Assembly (NCBI GenBank): GCA_036898135.1
Contig: CM072513.1
Coordinates: forward strand, 77,601,963-77,665,962
DNA from: Oncomelania hupensis
Taxonomy: Eukaryota; Mollusca; Gastropoda; Littorinimorpha; Pomatiopsidae
DNA: 64,000 nt
Direction of reading: 5' to 3'
The notes under the pieces were generated by a model, which saw nothing but the letters and a program-made list of their open reading frames with translations, was not told where the DNA came from and searched no databases. This document shows, piece by piece, positions 54,455-64,000 of this stretch. The position numbers and the translations under genes were made by a program. Every line of letters starts with the position of its first letter. The first letter of the stretch is position 1.

Positions 54455-55816
54455 ATTAGGGGTCTTTCGGAACGGGTAAAAGTGAAAGTGATTGTGTGTT
54501 CGTTTCGTCCAACGAGAGGCACGCCGGGAGATTCTTACGCCGCGTTACGAAACGAAACGAACGTGTTTCTGTGCGCTTTCGATTCCAGCACCTAGTTTCG
54601 TTGTGATTTTATTGAGCACACACAGGGCAGGCCCAGAGGCAGAGCACTAATAGGGATCTTTCGAAAGCGGGTGAAAGTGAAAGTGAATGTGAATCGGGAC
54701 TACTTATTGTTGTGACGTCAGCAATTTATGTGACGCTTTAACTTCCCGTGGTGAAAGGTCACGAAGTCTGCCTACCACAAGGAATAAAACTTCGTGGAAA
54801 ACCTGATTTCCACGAACTAATGTTAGTGAGTACATTTTGGTTATTAAATCGTTTGTAAAATGTCCAAAAATGATTTGAATTTGTATATGGTACATTACTC
54901 AACCATTTTAGAAGGAATAATGGGGACCTAAACTCGGTCTCAGACTTAAAACGTATTTTCAAACGAGCTACTGAAAAGCCGTCATGGCTGTCTAGAATCT
55001 GTCTATTCTGTATCACCAATCAGCAGTCCAAAAACTGTTTTATGTGACAAAAATGAAACTCGAAGCTAGAATGTAAAATATCTTCAATGTTAGAGCACTA
55101 ATCCACCTTTAAAGTTCAACCTAATCGTTACATTCGTGTCAAATCATGATTTGTTAGAAGAAGCCTTACGTAGGCATAATAGTGCTCTGCCTCTGGGCCT
55201 GCCCTGTGTGTGCTCAATAAAATCACAACGAAACTAGGTGCTGGAATCGAAAGCGCACAGAAACACGTTCGTTTCGTTTCGTAACGCGGCGTAAGAATCT
55301 CCCGGCGTGCCTCTCGTTGGACGAAACGAACACACAATCACTTTCACTTTTACCCGTTCCGAAAGACCCCTATTATGCCTACGTAAGGCTTCTTCTAACA
55401 AATCATGATTTGACACGAATGTAACGATTAGGTTGAACTTTAAAGATGGATTAGTGCTCTAACATTGAAGATATTTTACATTCTAGCTTCGAGTTTCATT
55501 TTTGTCACATAAAACAGTTTTTGGACTGCTGATTGGTGATACAGAATAGATAGATTCTAGACAGCCATGACGGCTTTTCAGTAGCTCGTTTAAAAATACG
55601 TTTTAAGTCTGAGACCGAGTTTAGATCCCCATTATTCCTTCTAAAATGGTTGAGTAATGTCCCATACAAATTCAAATCATTCTTGTGGTAGGCAGACTTC
55701 GTGACCTTTCACCACGGGAAGTTAAAGCGTCACATAAATTGCTGACGTCACAACAATAAGTAGTCCCGATTCACATTCACTTTCACTTTCACCCGCTTTC
55801 GAAAGATCCCTATTAA
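54455..55816. mobile_element. Compound foldback element (A-B-A'-B')
   Basis: A (54456-54650) is reverse-complementary to A' (55179-55373). B (54650-55178) is reverse-complementary to B' (55372-55816), apart from about 80 bp present only in B. B starts ATAGGGATCTTTCGAAAGCG and B' ends with its complement. At the centre, GCCTTACGTAGGCA and TGCCTACGTAAGGC flank A', so B-B' was a palindrome with a central TA into which A' inserted. TA dinucleotides at the junctions suggest a Tc1/mariner-like TA target. Confidence 0.85.
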
Positions 55817-56375
55817 AAAAAAAACGAAAGGAAATAAAAAGAAAGTAAGAAAGAAGGAAAGAAAGAAACAAAAGAACAGAAAAGGAAGAAAGAAGAAAAA
55901 CAAACAATTACAAAACGAAAGAAAAGCAAGCAAAGGAAACAAGAAAAGAGAAAGAGGCAATGAAACAAACATTAAAAGAAACAAAAGAAGACAAAATACT
56001 AAGAGACATTGACAGGACTTTAGAATATAGAATGGTTTCATTGCGGTAGTTTAATGGACAAGATTGGAGGCTAGGTCTGTTGAGATTTGTTGGTTCGGTT
56101 TGTTTGTTTTGTTTTTTTCTTCAGATAAAATGAAGAAATAGAACAGAAAACAAATGATACAACTATAAGGATTGTTCCTAATTAGTTCCCTTACAGCCTA
56201 AACCGAAGTTCTCAAGGTAGTGGCAACCGAATAGTTTCCGGAAGTCTAGAATCAAAAAATAACTCAAATAGCCATTGTACATTTTTTTTACAAAAAAAAA
56301 CATAGGAAAATAAAAAATATGTTATAAAAGGAAAGATAATAGAGCACATATGCTTACAATTGAAAGAGGGGGAAC
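55817..56375. other. GAAA-rich then unannotated
   Basis: Purine-rich DNA lies at 55817-55990. Otherwise nothing recognised. Confidence 0.5.
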
Positions 56376-57500
56376 AAGATGGTAAGCCATTCAAATGTAT
56401 TTCCACACACACACACACACATATATATTCTATATACCCGTAACTCGAAGGTCTTTGGGGCAACACAGATGATCGTTTAACCAGTGTACTCCATCTTCCT
56501 CTGTCCTCAGCAACCCTCAGGGTCTCGCTCAGTGTCAAGCCAGTCCATTCTCGATTGTTGTCCTCCCACCTCTTTTTCTATCTCCCTCTTCTTCTGCCTC
56601 CTTGCACCGTGCCTTGCAGGAAGGTCTTTGCAAGGCCTGATGCTCTGGTGACGCGACCATACCATCGGAGTTTTCCTTTTTTTCACTACTGCGTTGTCCA
56701 ATGGCTCGTGTGATGGTCTGTCGGAAATTGTTGTTGGTGCTGTTCTGGGTATAGGAAATGCCCAGAAGTTTTCTGTAGCACCTCATCTCCTTGCTTTGTA
56801 TTCTTCTTTGTAGATCTGCACACACACACATGTATATATATATATAGCCAATAAAATCAGCATTTTCAAAAGACTTCATTGTCTTGACAGTATTGTGACG
56901 CTGCTTCATTGTAAAGAAGCAAAAGAAACGTGGAATGATAAGTCACGATCTGAACTATCTGCAACAATTGTTTGTAAACCAAATGGATCAGCCAATTTTT
57001 AGAAGCGACGCAAAACTTTTTGTTGTTGTTGAAGAAAATGGTGAAACCCAATGACCTTGATCTTTGAAAAAGTACAACTACGAATGATCCAAAATGCTTA
57101 GCAGTAGTTGAAGTATGCACAAAGTAAAACTGATGAATTTCGAGTCAGTTATGCTTAAGAGAAGAGCGAAAAACGTGTTTTGAACATAACAAAGTGAAAT
57201 TCGGAGCGACGAATCCACCGACAACCGGACTAACACTGAAGGATGGCCCATGGTTTTGAAGTGCGTGTATACCTAAACTATGCAAAAGCGCTTCCGCCGT
57301 TTTTGAGTTATTGATCGGGCACGGGAAGCAGGTCGCTAACCCAGCTAATGTTCTTATGAAGTTTGGTTAAAAAGCCGTTAAGTGGTTCTTGAGATATAGC
57401 TTCCAACAGACCGACCGACCGAGAGACCGACAGACCGATATTTTCCTCGTTCTGATTACCAACAGTTTCAAAATATTTCCAGGTAAGTCTGCTGGGAATA
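56376..57500. repeat. Repeat family X, copy 2, interrupted by LINE copy E
   Basis: Matches 19105-21275. AAGCCATTCAAATGTATTTC at 56381 is followed by LINE copy E, and the family resumes near 56880 (AACGTGGAATGATAAGTCAC, TGACCTTGATCTTTG, CGTGTTTTGAACATAAC, GGTTCTTGAGATATAGC, GTTTCAAAATATTTCC). A GACCGACCGACCGAGAGACC patch at 57413-57432 is typical of it. Confidence 0.6.
56434..56820 (-). mobile_element. RTE-like LINE copy E, 3' end only
   Basis: Minus-strand RT C-terminus: ADLQRRIQSKEMRCYRKLLG in one frame and LSETLRVAEDRGRWSTLVKR in another. About 390 bp, 5' truncated. Flanked on both sides by CACACACA plus TATATATA DNA, so the TSD is probably the dinucleotide tract. The pentanucleotide tail is lost. 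Confidence 0.85.
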
Positions 57501-57624
57501 CAACAATACACAAATAGATTTTGTTCAGTAACAAGAAAGAATGAAGAAAGATAAAACGCATCTTATAATAATAATACAGAAACGAGACAAACACGTATAG
57601 TACACGTACAATAAGAATAACGAG

Positions 57625-57663
57625 AGAGATAAAGAGAGAGAGAGAGAGAGGGAGAGAGAGAGG

Positions 57664-57705
<42 letters not shown>

Positions 57706-57722
57706 GAGAAAGAGAGAGAGGA
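57625..57722. repeat. (GA)n microsatellite
   Basis: Interrupted (GA)n. Confidence 0.95.
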
Positions 57723-57865
57723 AAAGAACACAGAATGTTTTAAAAAATAGAAGAAGAAAAAAAAACCAACAGGACATTCGATGTCACAATGAAGTTATCC
57801 TGGAGTTGAGAGGTTCTGGAAATTTAATGATGACATCAGACACTTTTGTATGGGATGCAGGAACA

Positions 57866-58568
57866 TTGATTGATTGATTTATTGTTGCTTTAGGTCCAGC
57901 GGACTCTTCCGAGCCAAATCAGGACCGGACAACCCCCGATCCGCATAAAAGATCTGCTGAAACAACCCCAGTGGGAAAATTGAATGCCCTCCACCGGCCA
58001 GTCACTTTACAATAAAGACATCCCACGCGGGGGACGGCTGAGGGTTGACCTCAACTACGCGAACACCCCGGTTACAAAAACAAAATAGAATACAAACATC
58101 ATTATAAATCATGAAACCAAACACATACATATAAAATGCCTATAGTGCTAAATAGTACAATCATAGGAAGCCCTAGTGACCACCCGGCAGAAAGCGTCCA
58201 ACACTCCCAAGCTGATCCAACAGACCTCATACACAAACAAGGAGTCTTGTCCAGGAAGAGTTTTCAAGAAAAAAGGTAGGTCATTGATCTAGCGAAGAAG
58301 AAGATAGTATAGCAGAGTGAAGGACAGAGCAGGAATAGGAAAGAGTAAATAAGGAAGACAGCGACAGTGGGAATTTAAAGCACTAAATTTCCATAAAGTG
58401 GGGATACTATTTATACTGAAAACCCCCGGCACTCCAACGGGGGTACTGTTGCCTCAGTGAAGCGTCTTGCCTATAAAGGAAAGACAGGTTTTCAACTGTG
58501 GCTTTCACTGTTCCCTTTATAGGTTTGAACAATCTACAGTGGCAAGATTGCTCATGACCCCAAGGGGT
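57866..58568 (-). mobile_element. SINE-1 full-length copy (703 bp)
   Basis: TSD ATGCAGGAACA, an 11-bp exact match, at 57855-57865 and 58569-58579. Ends are the (TTGA)n tail and ACCCCAAGGGGT. Carries the same 5' extension and 10-bp inverted repeat as 20380-21081 and appears almost identical to it by eye, with only scattered substitutions and short indels. The pair define the element's true ends and suggest recent activity. Confidence 0.93.
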
Positions 58569-58579
58569 ATGCAGGAACA

Positions 58580-59357
58580 GAGAGAGAGGGGTCGGCGTTT
58601 TGTGTGCCAAGGACCTTTGGTAATGCCATTTGCTTTTGCCAACAGGCGAGGCAGTTCAGATAGGGCTGCAAACAATTTTCTGCATGCGGATTGGTCAGAA
58701 GATGTTTACACATGGTCGCTGGCTGGTGGGAAGTTGATCTTACCTTCCTGGACTTATTTTGAACTTTGGTCGGATCTATTATTACTTAGGAAAAAGGGTT
58801 ATAAAAATACCCTTCTTCTTCTTCTTTATTTTATTACATTTTTTAAAATAGAAAATGTTGCTAAATAGAAACGGTGCGTGCTGGTGGGTCAGAATATGTT
58901 TAAACGTGGTTGCTGATTGGTGGGAAGGTTATTTTGCCGGGCTCATCCCTATCCCTTGATGAACTGTGTTCAGTGTGACTTTGTAACAGGCTGGACTTCC
59001 ATTTGCACTGTGCTCTTCAGGTCTAAAATGAAAAAAGTTGTTACGCCCATCCTGTACGTGGACTTTTATGTGTCTTGAAATAAAACTCCAACAAAAAAAA
59101 AAAACTCTAAATAGGGTAAAGAGTTAAAAGAAGAATTCATTTTAGTAAGAGCTCTTTCAGGAAACGATCCTCCTGCCTGGCCACCCTCACACACCCCTCC
59201 CCCTTCCCCACCCTCCCCCCCTCTCACTGTTTTACATTTGTTTGGCTGCGTCTTAACGCTATTTGCCGTGTGCTGGTCTATCCCTGCCTGTTTCGTATGG
59301 GAGGTATTGCAAGAGGTTTTAAGAACAACCCTGTGTACTTTTGAGTGGTGCAGTAGC
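58580..59357. other. Unannotated stretch
   Basis: A weak internal near-repeat occurs: GGTCAGAAGATGTTTACA with GTGGGAAG near 58690-58735, and GGTCAGAATATGTTTAAA with GTGGGAAG near 58885-58930. No gene recognised. Confidence 0.5.
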
Positions 59358-60008
59358 TAAACACGGACATCAAAGTCCAAGGCCAATCCCTCAACACAGT
59401 GCATAGCTTCAAATATTTAGGAACCATTGTATGAGACAATGGGTCCCAACAGGAAGTCCTCTCCAGGATCGCACAAACAACTGCTGCCCTGACAAGGTTG
59501 AAGCCCATTTGGAAAGACAGGACCATCAGTCTACATTTCAAAGTAAGACTGCTGCGCTCCCTTGTCATCTCCATCTTCCTATATGCTTGCGAAGCATGGA
59601 CCCTCACAGCAGATCTACAACGAAGAATACAAAGCATGTAGATGAGGTGCTACAGAAGACTTCTGGGCATTTCCTATACCCAACACATCACCACAGACCA
59701 TCACACAAGCCATTGGACAACACGATGACCTGCTCACAGTGGTGAAGAAACGGAAACTCCGATGGTATGGCCACGTCACCAGATCATCTAGTCTTGCAAA
59801 GACCATTCTGCAAAGCACAGTGCAAGGAGGTAGAAGAAGACGGAGACCGAAAAAGAGGTGGGAGGACAACATTCGAGAATGGACTGGTTTGACACTGAGC
59901 GAAGCCATCAGGGTTGCTGAGGACAGAGAAAGATGGAGTATGCTGGTTAAAGGATAATCTGTGGTGCCCCTACGACCTCCGAGTTACGGGACAGGATAGG
60001 ATAGGATA
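59358..60008 (+). mobile_element. RTE-like LINE copy F, 3' end only
   Basis: About 650 bp. Starts abruptly at AACACGGACATCAAAGTCC and ends GGGACAGGATAGGATAGGAT plus AG, the family tail. Frames give RWYGHVTRSSSLAKTIL, KKRWEDNIREWTGL and AEDRERWSMLVK. A short deletion lies in the region before THHHRPSHK. 5' truncated. Confidence 0.9.
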
Positions 60009-60011
60009 GTA

Positions 60012-60115
60012 GAGCAGCGGCTTGAGCACACGCTGTATACATATAGATAAAACATCGTGAAGCAACATCGGGGGGACCGGTTAGTGCTTGGCTGGGTGAC
60101 AGTGCTTTGGAAGGC
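60012..60115 (+). mobile_element. 5S-derived SINE head, second copy
   Basis: Directly after the LINE tail: AGAGCAGCGGCTTGAGCACA, then GTGAAGCAACATCGGGG and CCGGTTAGTGCTTGGCTGGG with TGAC. Order and spacing match the 5S rRNA internal promoter and the SINE head at 33441. Diverged; the body downstream is not recognised. Confidence 0.65.
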
Positions 60116-60906
60116 AACAGCCATCGAACGACACACTCATACAAAACGAGAGCACAGCACACTCCAGCTTGCCCAGCTAGCTGTCAACGGGTAGCTGGCT
60201 CTGTTTAAAACCAAAGAAAAAGCTAAAGCACCTCACCTCCTCACTAAGCCGACCCAGAGAAAAGAGGTCTTCAACGCCTCTCTCTCCCCAACGAACGAAA
60301 AGTTACGGGAACGCATTTACCTTTTATCGTTGTAGCCTACTTACAGAATGGCCGACTCGACTGAGACTCAGGATTATCTCCCCGCCCCCTCCTCCTTCCA
60401 CCCCTCCCCCATATTTTCCCCCCACCCCCACCCTTACCCATATTTTTTTAGGGGATTCCTTTTCGAAGAGTGGTCTGAATTAAAAAAAGAAATGATTCTG
60501 CCTCCTTCCACCTGCTTTGTCTGTGTAATGTTTAACGTTAGTTGGCAACAACGCTGTGTTCCTCTGTGACCATTTTGCACCGAAAGGCGTCCAATGAAAT
60601 AGGGTAAGCCGCCATTAACGTGGGCTTCGCAAGAAGTTAAGAACACTCCGTTTGGTAGAGTCGTTTAGGAAAACGATCATTCCCCCCCCCACCTCCACCC
60701 CTCCCACCTCTTACTCCTTGCCACCTACTCCACAACCCGCAAGCTCCGAGCTCCACCCTATAAGCTGCTTTGCCTCTGTCTTAACGCCACTTATTTGCAA
60801 CAGTCGTGGTGTTCTTTTGAGCCTACATGTAGTTTTGTATTTACAGTATTTCTCTCAACTGCGCTCTGCAAGCAGACTCCGTTTATTTAGAGCTGTTTTA
60901 GAAGGC

Positions 60907-60914
<8 letters not shown>
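60116..60914. other. Unannotated stretch, C-rich patches
   Basis: C-rich at 60375-60440 and 60680-60770. The region around 60450-60660 partly resembles neighbouring flanks (two 'TCGTTTAGGAAAACGAT'-like words, here and near 59155). Nothing coding. Confidence 0.4.
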
Positions 60915-60959
<45 letters not shown>

Positions 60960-61003
60960 CCCCCCCTCTCTCTCTCCCTCTCCCACCCCCATCTCTCTCT
61001 GTC
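60915..61003. repeat. (CT)n with C-run
   Basis: Pure (CT)n at 60915-60956, then CCCCCC and more CT-rich DNA. Confidence 0.95.
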
Positions 61004-61472
61004 AGGTCCTTTTCCAGATATCTGGAAATCTGCAAAAGTGATTCTTTTACCAAAAGGAACAGATTTCCCTGACATCAACAACTTCTGCCCAGTATCCATG
61101 TTGTCGGTATTGTCTTAACCCTTTGAGAAACATCTCCCTATTAATGTCATGCAGTTTACTGATCATCAACTTAGATGGCCTAAACATGTAGATTACATTT
61201 GCAAACTTGTCTCCAAAAGTCTGTACCTCTTAGGTAAATTAAATTGTTTTTGTCTGTCTTGATGCAAGAAGAATGTTTTTAACGTCTCTCTGCCTTTCTC
61301 ATCTCAGGTATGTGTCATCAATATGGTGTGGTGCAGGAGGAGTGTATATATACAAAAAAACTAAACTCTTTGCACGTACTGACGTAGTGCAGGGGAGATT
61401 ATCAATATCATTGGCGATCCCAGTCTTTCATCATCGGAAAAACGTAAAGCAGCAAACCTAATGTCCGTATAC

Positions 61473-62228
61473 AGACCTGTGCACACTCAAAATGGTCATC
61501 AGTAGCAAACAAACCAAATTACAGTAGTTTTTTAAAAATTTTCAGTAGCAAGCTGTAACGACAGTTCAAGACATAATTCTGCTCACAAACCACACAAACT
61601 AAAACACTACTAGGCAGTAGAATGGGAATTACAATCTATTCAAGCCAAGCTAAAACATCAACACTGTTACATTTTTTTTGTTTAACAAAACCTTTATTAG
61701 CAGAGTATCAAAATATACAAATTAGGACAGTATTTTATTTAACAAAATGTATGCCTGGACAGATTAATAATGATTTTAACGCTGGACCTAAAGCAATAAT
61801 CTTGTATTGTATTGTAATGATTTTAACTTGGTTACATACTTTTCTATTTCCGGATTGTCTTTTGAATAACGTGATTTCCAGCACTGTTGTGCCGTTCTCT
61901 TCTTTTTTGGTGACAGATCTGGGTCAGATGAATCCTCTTCACTATCTCTTCTCACTCTTTTTTTATCTTTCAAAGCTGGCTCCATAATTTTTTTTAATCA
62001 CAAGTATGAAGTTGCAACCACACAAATGCTGAACGAACTAGAAACAAACGCGCGCTTCCGGTTCGAAAAATGTCTTTTAAGCACAACTAGTCAAAAACAT
62101 CTTAATACAGAAAAAAATGTAAAGTAAAAATATCGGAATTTCGGAATTTTACTAAGTAATCCGTAGCTCCGTATTCTGCTCATGAAAATCGGAGAAAATA
62201 CGGAAAATCCGTAGATGTGCACAGGTCT
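61473..62228. mobile_element. hAT-like DNA element, 756 bp, nested in LINE-2
   Basis: Perfect 13-bp terminal inverted repeats: AGACCTGTGCACA at 61473-61485 and TGTGCACAGGTCT at 62216-62228. Flanks CCGTATAC (61465-61472) and GCTTATAC (62229-62236) fit a decayed 8-bp TSD (6 of 8). A 65-codon minus-strand frame at 61788-61985 reads MEPALKDKKRVRRDSEEDSS, then LSPKKKRTAQQCWKSRYSKD and NPEIEKYVTKLK, an acidic/basic N-terminal-like peptide. This may be a remnant of the original transposon protein. It is cut by a SINE stub. Confidence 0.75.
61781..61814 (+). mobile_element. 34-bp SINE-1 3' stub
   Basis: GCTGGACCTAAAGCAATAAT followed by CTTGTATTGTATTG, only the final bases of SINE-1 and a tail. TSD TAATGATTTTAAC, a 13-bp exact match, at 61768-61780 and 61815-61827. 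Confidence 0.85.
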
Positions 62229-62500
62229 GCTTATACCATCCGTTTTCATTCAACATTGTGACCCTCTTGTTTAAAGTGCAAACGGGCCTGGCTCCAACTA
62301 ATTTAAGCACTCTATTAACTTTGGCGGCAGAACGTTACGTGTCTAAAAAATACATCCTTCCTCGAGCAAGATTGACCTCTTTAAGAATAGTTTTGCAGTC
62401 TCAGGGCCTCTAATCTGGATATATCTTCCTTTAAACATTGGATCGTGTACCACTCTTCCTTCATTGAAACGTACATCAAGGCAACATTACCTTAATATGA

Positions 62501-62970
62501 CTTTACTGATTTTGCCAACTGTTTCCCAATGTGCTACTTGATTACTTGATCTACAATAGGTATGTAGGTGTAATTGTACCAACTGATTATTTGATAATTC
62601 GTTGGGTTGTTTGTTATGTATTATAATAGTAATAGTATTGGATGCAGTCAATTGGTCATTTTCAACACAAACACAAAAAACAATTTCCTTTCTTCTGTCT
62701 TCTAACTGCGATCTCTTTGCATGTATACGCCAAATTGTGGAGTTATAGATGTGCGTTTGTTGGTTTTTGTAAGAGCGAGCGTAACATCTGAGCGGGTATG
62801 TTGGTAAGTCTACAGATCGCCGAGCGTTGACTTTGAGCCTTATAATATGTATATAAAGCATCCTGTCTTATGGAATAGGTTAAACAGCCCTAGTGTTGAA
62901 GTATGTTATGAAAGTTCTTTTAGAATTAGGTATGTTTTCTTATATTTATTGATTTTCTTATATTTATTGA
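62501..62970. other. Unannotated stretch
   Basis: Nothing recognised. Confidence 0.5.
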
Positions 62971-62974
62971 CTGG

Positions 62975-63305
62975 TTTAATCAATCGTTCTTATATAGCAC
63001 TTTCCCAGGTCCAGAGCTGCAGCTCAAGGCGCTAGCTGGTACAGGATCAAACTCGAGCCGCCAGAGACGCCCACTTGCAGTCTATGGGAGCATGGTCTGA
63101 TTCCCAGACAACTGAGCACAATTCAGGGCGAACGGGTAGAGACAGGGAAAAAAGAGGGGGAGGGTGGAGAAGGGAAAGGGACCTCTGTAGCACTTGCTGG
63201 GTGTATTTGTGTAGCCGTCACTTACCCGTCTAGGACATGAGCATCGGGATCTTTAAAGTCTGTGCGTACGTGCTCAGACTAGACCTTGGTTTATACTCTC
63301 CCCCT
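62975..63305 (-). mobile_element. SINE-2 copy
   Basis: Plus-strand reading: ATCAATCGTTCTTATATAGC, AGCTCAAGGCGCTAGCTGG, GAGCCGCCAGAGACGCCCAC, ACAACTGAGCACAATTCAGG, CTTACCCGTCTAGGACATGA and CTTGGTTTATACTCTCCC. More diverged than the 41-kb and 48-kb copies. No clear head. Confidence 0.83.
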
Positions 63306-63365
63306 GATTCCATTACCCCATTCCCTTCGGAGTCTTGAACTGCCACTAGCCTGTCTGTGGTTTAC

Positions 63366-63947
63366 CCCCGTTGGGGTGCCGGGGGTTTCAGTATAAATAG
63401 TATCCCCACTTTCTGGAAATTTAGCGCTTTAAATTCCCACCGTCGCTGTCTTTCTCATTTGCTCTTTCTCATTCCTGCTCTGTTCTATCAATCTGCTATA
63501 CTATCGTCTTCTTCGCTAGACCAGTCTCCTACCTTTTTTCTTGAAAACTCTTCCGGGACAAGACTCCTTATTTGTGTATGAGGTCTGTTGGATCAGCTTG
63601 GGAATATTGGACGCTTTCTGCCGGATGGTCACTAGGGCTTCCTATGATGTTATTATTTAGCAATGTAGGCATTTTATATGTATGTGTTTTGTTGATAATT
63701 TATAATGATGTTTGTATTCTATTTTGTTTTTGTAAACGGGGGTTCGATAAGTTGGGGTGAAGCCTCAGCCGTCCCCTGCGTGGGATGTCTTTATTGTAAA
63801 GTGACTGGCTGGTGGAGAGCTTTCGGTTTTACCACTAGGGCTGTTTCGGCAGATCTTTTATGCGGATCGGGGGTTGTCCGGTCCTGATTTGGCTCGGAAG
63901 AGTCCGCTGGACCTAAAGCAATAATAATGTAATGTAATGTAATGTAA
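63366..63947 (+). mobile_element. SINE-1 copy, 582 bp
   Basis: TSD TGTCTGTGGTTTAC, 14 bp, at 63352-63365 and 63948-63961 (its first bases overlap the (AATGT)n tail). Complete body from CCCCGTTGGGGTGCC to the tail, without the 5' extension. Confidence 0.92.
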
Positions 63948-64000
63948 TGTCTGTGGTTTACGCTATCGTTATAATATAATGTTCAGGCCTATATCACATT

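Larger units (their letters stand above)
61005..62500 (+). pseudogene. LINE-2 relic, interrupted by a hAT-like element
   Basis: Before the insertion: PDIWKSAKVILLPKGTDFPD, INNFCPVSMLSVLS and PFEKHLPIN (RT motif 1-2 region of CR1/L2-like LINEs), then after a deletion HVDYICKLVSKSLYLLGKL and FLTSLCLSHLRYVSSIWCGA. The segment around 61420-61464 has FHHRKNV. After the insertion (62237 on) it resumes with CDPLV and FAVSGPLIWIYLP, then SLKRTSRQHYLNMTLL, a typical LINE C-terminus. The central RT catalytic motif is missing; several stops. Confidence 0.75.

Noticed and set aside
58467..58868. 133-codon open frame
   Set aside because: Its first third is the antisense of the SINE-1 5' extension and the remainder matches nothing recognised.
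59358..60008. TSD for LINE copy F (AGTAG-like flanks)
   Set aside because: The 5-bp match is too short and the 3' tail region is repetitive; not counted.

Overview
This window looks like repeat-dense intergenic DNA from a metazoan, most likely a marine mollusc (gastropod or a relative). That placement is inference. It rests on the mix of tRNA- and 5S-derived SINEs, RTE-type LINEs, intron-bearing PIF/Harbinger, Ty3/gypsy and Mutator-like fragments, and very abundant microsatellites, with no bacterial gene organisation. I see no convincing intact host gene, rRNA gene, functional tRNA gene or CRISPR array. Nearly every long open frame is either a translated microsatellite or a transposon fragment.

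Layout. 0-4.9 kb: microsatellites, a long GC-rich hairpin and SINE fragments. 4.9-8.7 kb: an internally deleted RTE LINE, a 149-bp hairpin MITE, a second LINE family and a SINE dimer. 9.2-11.7 kb: an RTE LINE (minus strand) split by a solo LTR. 13.3-17.2 kb: a possible LTR, a gypsy integrase relic, and a Mutator-like transposase fragment split by a SINE dimer. 18-21 kb: three SINE copies, two of them inside an unclassified repeat ('family X'). 21.6-28 kb: LINE 3' ends and long pyrimidine tracts. 29.5-32.7 kb: an LTR-like block and a decayed PIF/Harbinger transposase with recognisable introns. 33.4-36.5 kb: a 5S-derived SINE and a LINE RNase H region split by a chimeric SINE. 36.8-40.1 kb: the best LINE in the window, full length and nearly intact. 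40.3-49.3 kb: telomere-repeat-bearing elements, SINEs, a candidate spliced ORF, a palindromic satellite, an LTR-like block and a hAT-like MITE. 49.9-55.8 kb: a palindrome array, nested SINEs and a large foldback element. 56.4-64 kb: LINE tails, a full-length SINE, a second LINE interrupted by a hAT-like element (itself hit by a 34-bp SINE stub), and a final SINE copy.

How the parts relate. The dominant mobile system is a large SINE-like family called SINE-1 here (about 580 bp body; about 703 bp with its 5' extension). Many copies have clear target-site duplications (TSDs) of 11-15 bp, so LINE machinery mobilised them. Copies occur as dimers and chimeras inside a single TSD pair, and as stubs containing only the last 34 or 61 bp. 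One copy inserted into a tRNA-derived SINE and gave a tRNA-promoter/SINE-1 fusion. The same fusion breakpoint reappears in a mobilised chimeric copy elsewhere. This recurrent recombination is the most interesting biology here. All identifications were made by eye; no database search was run.
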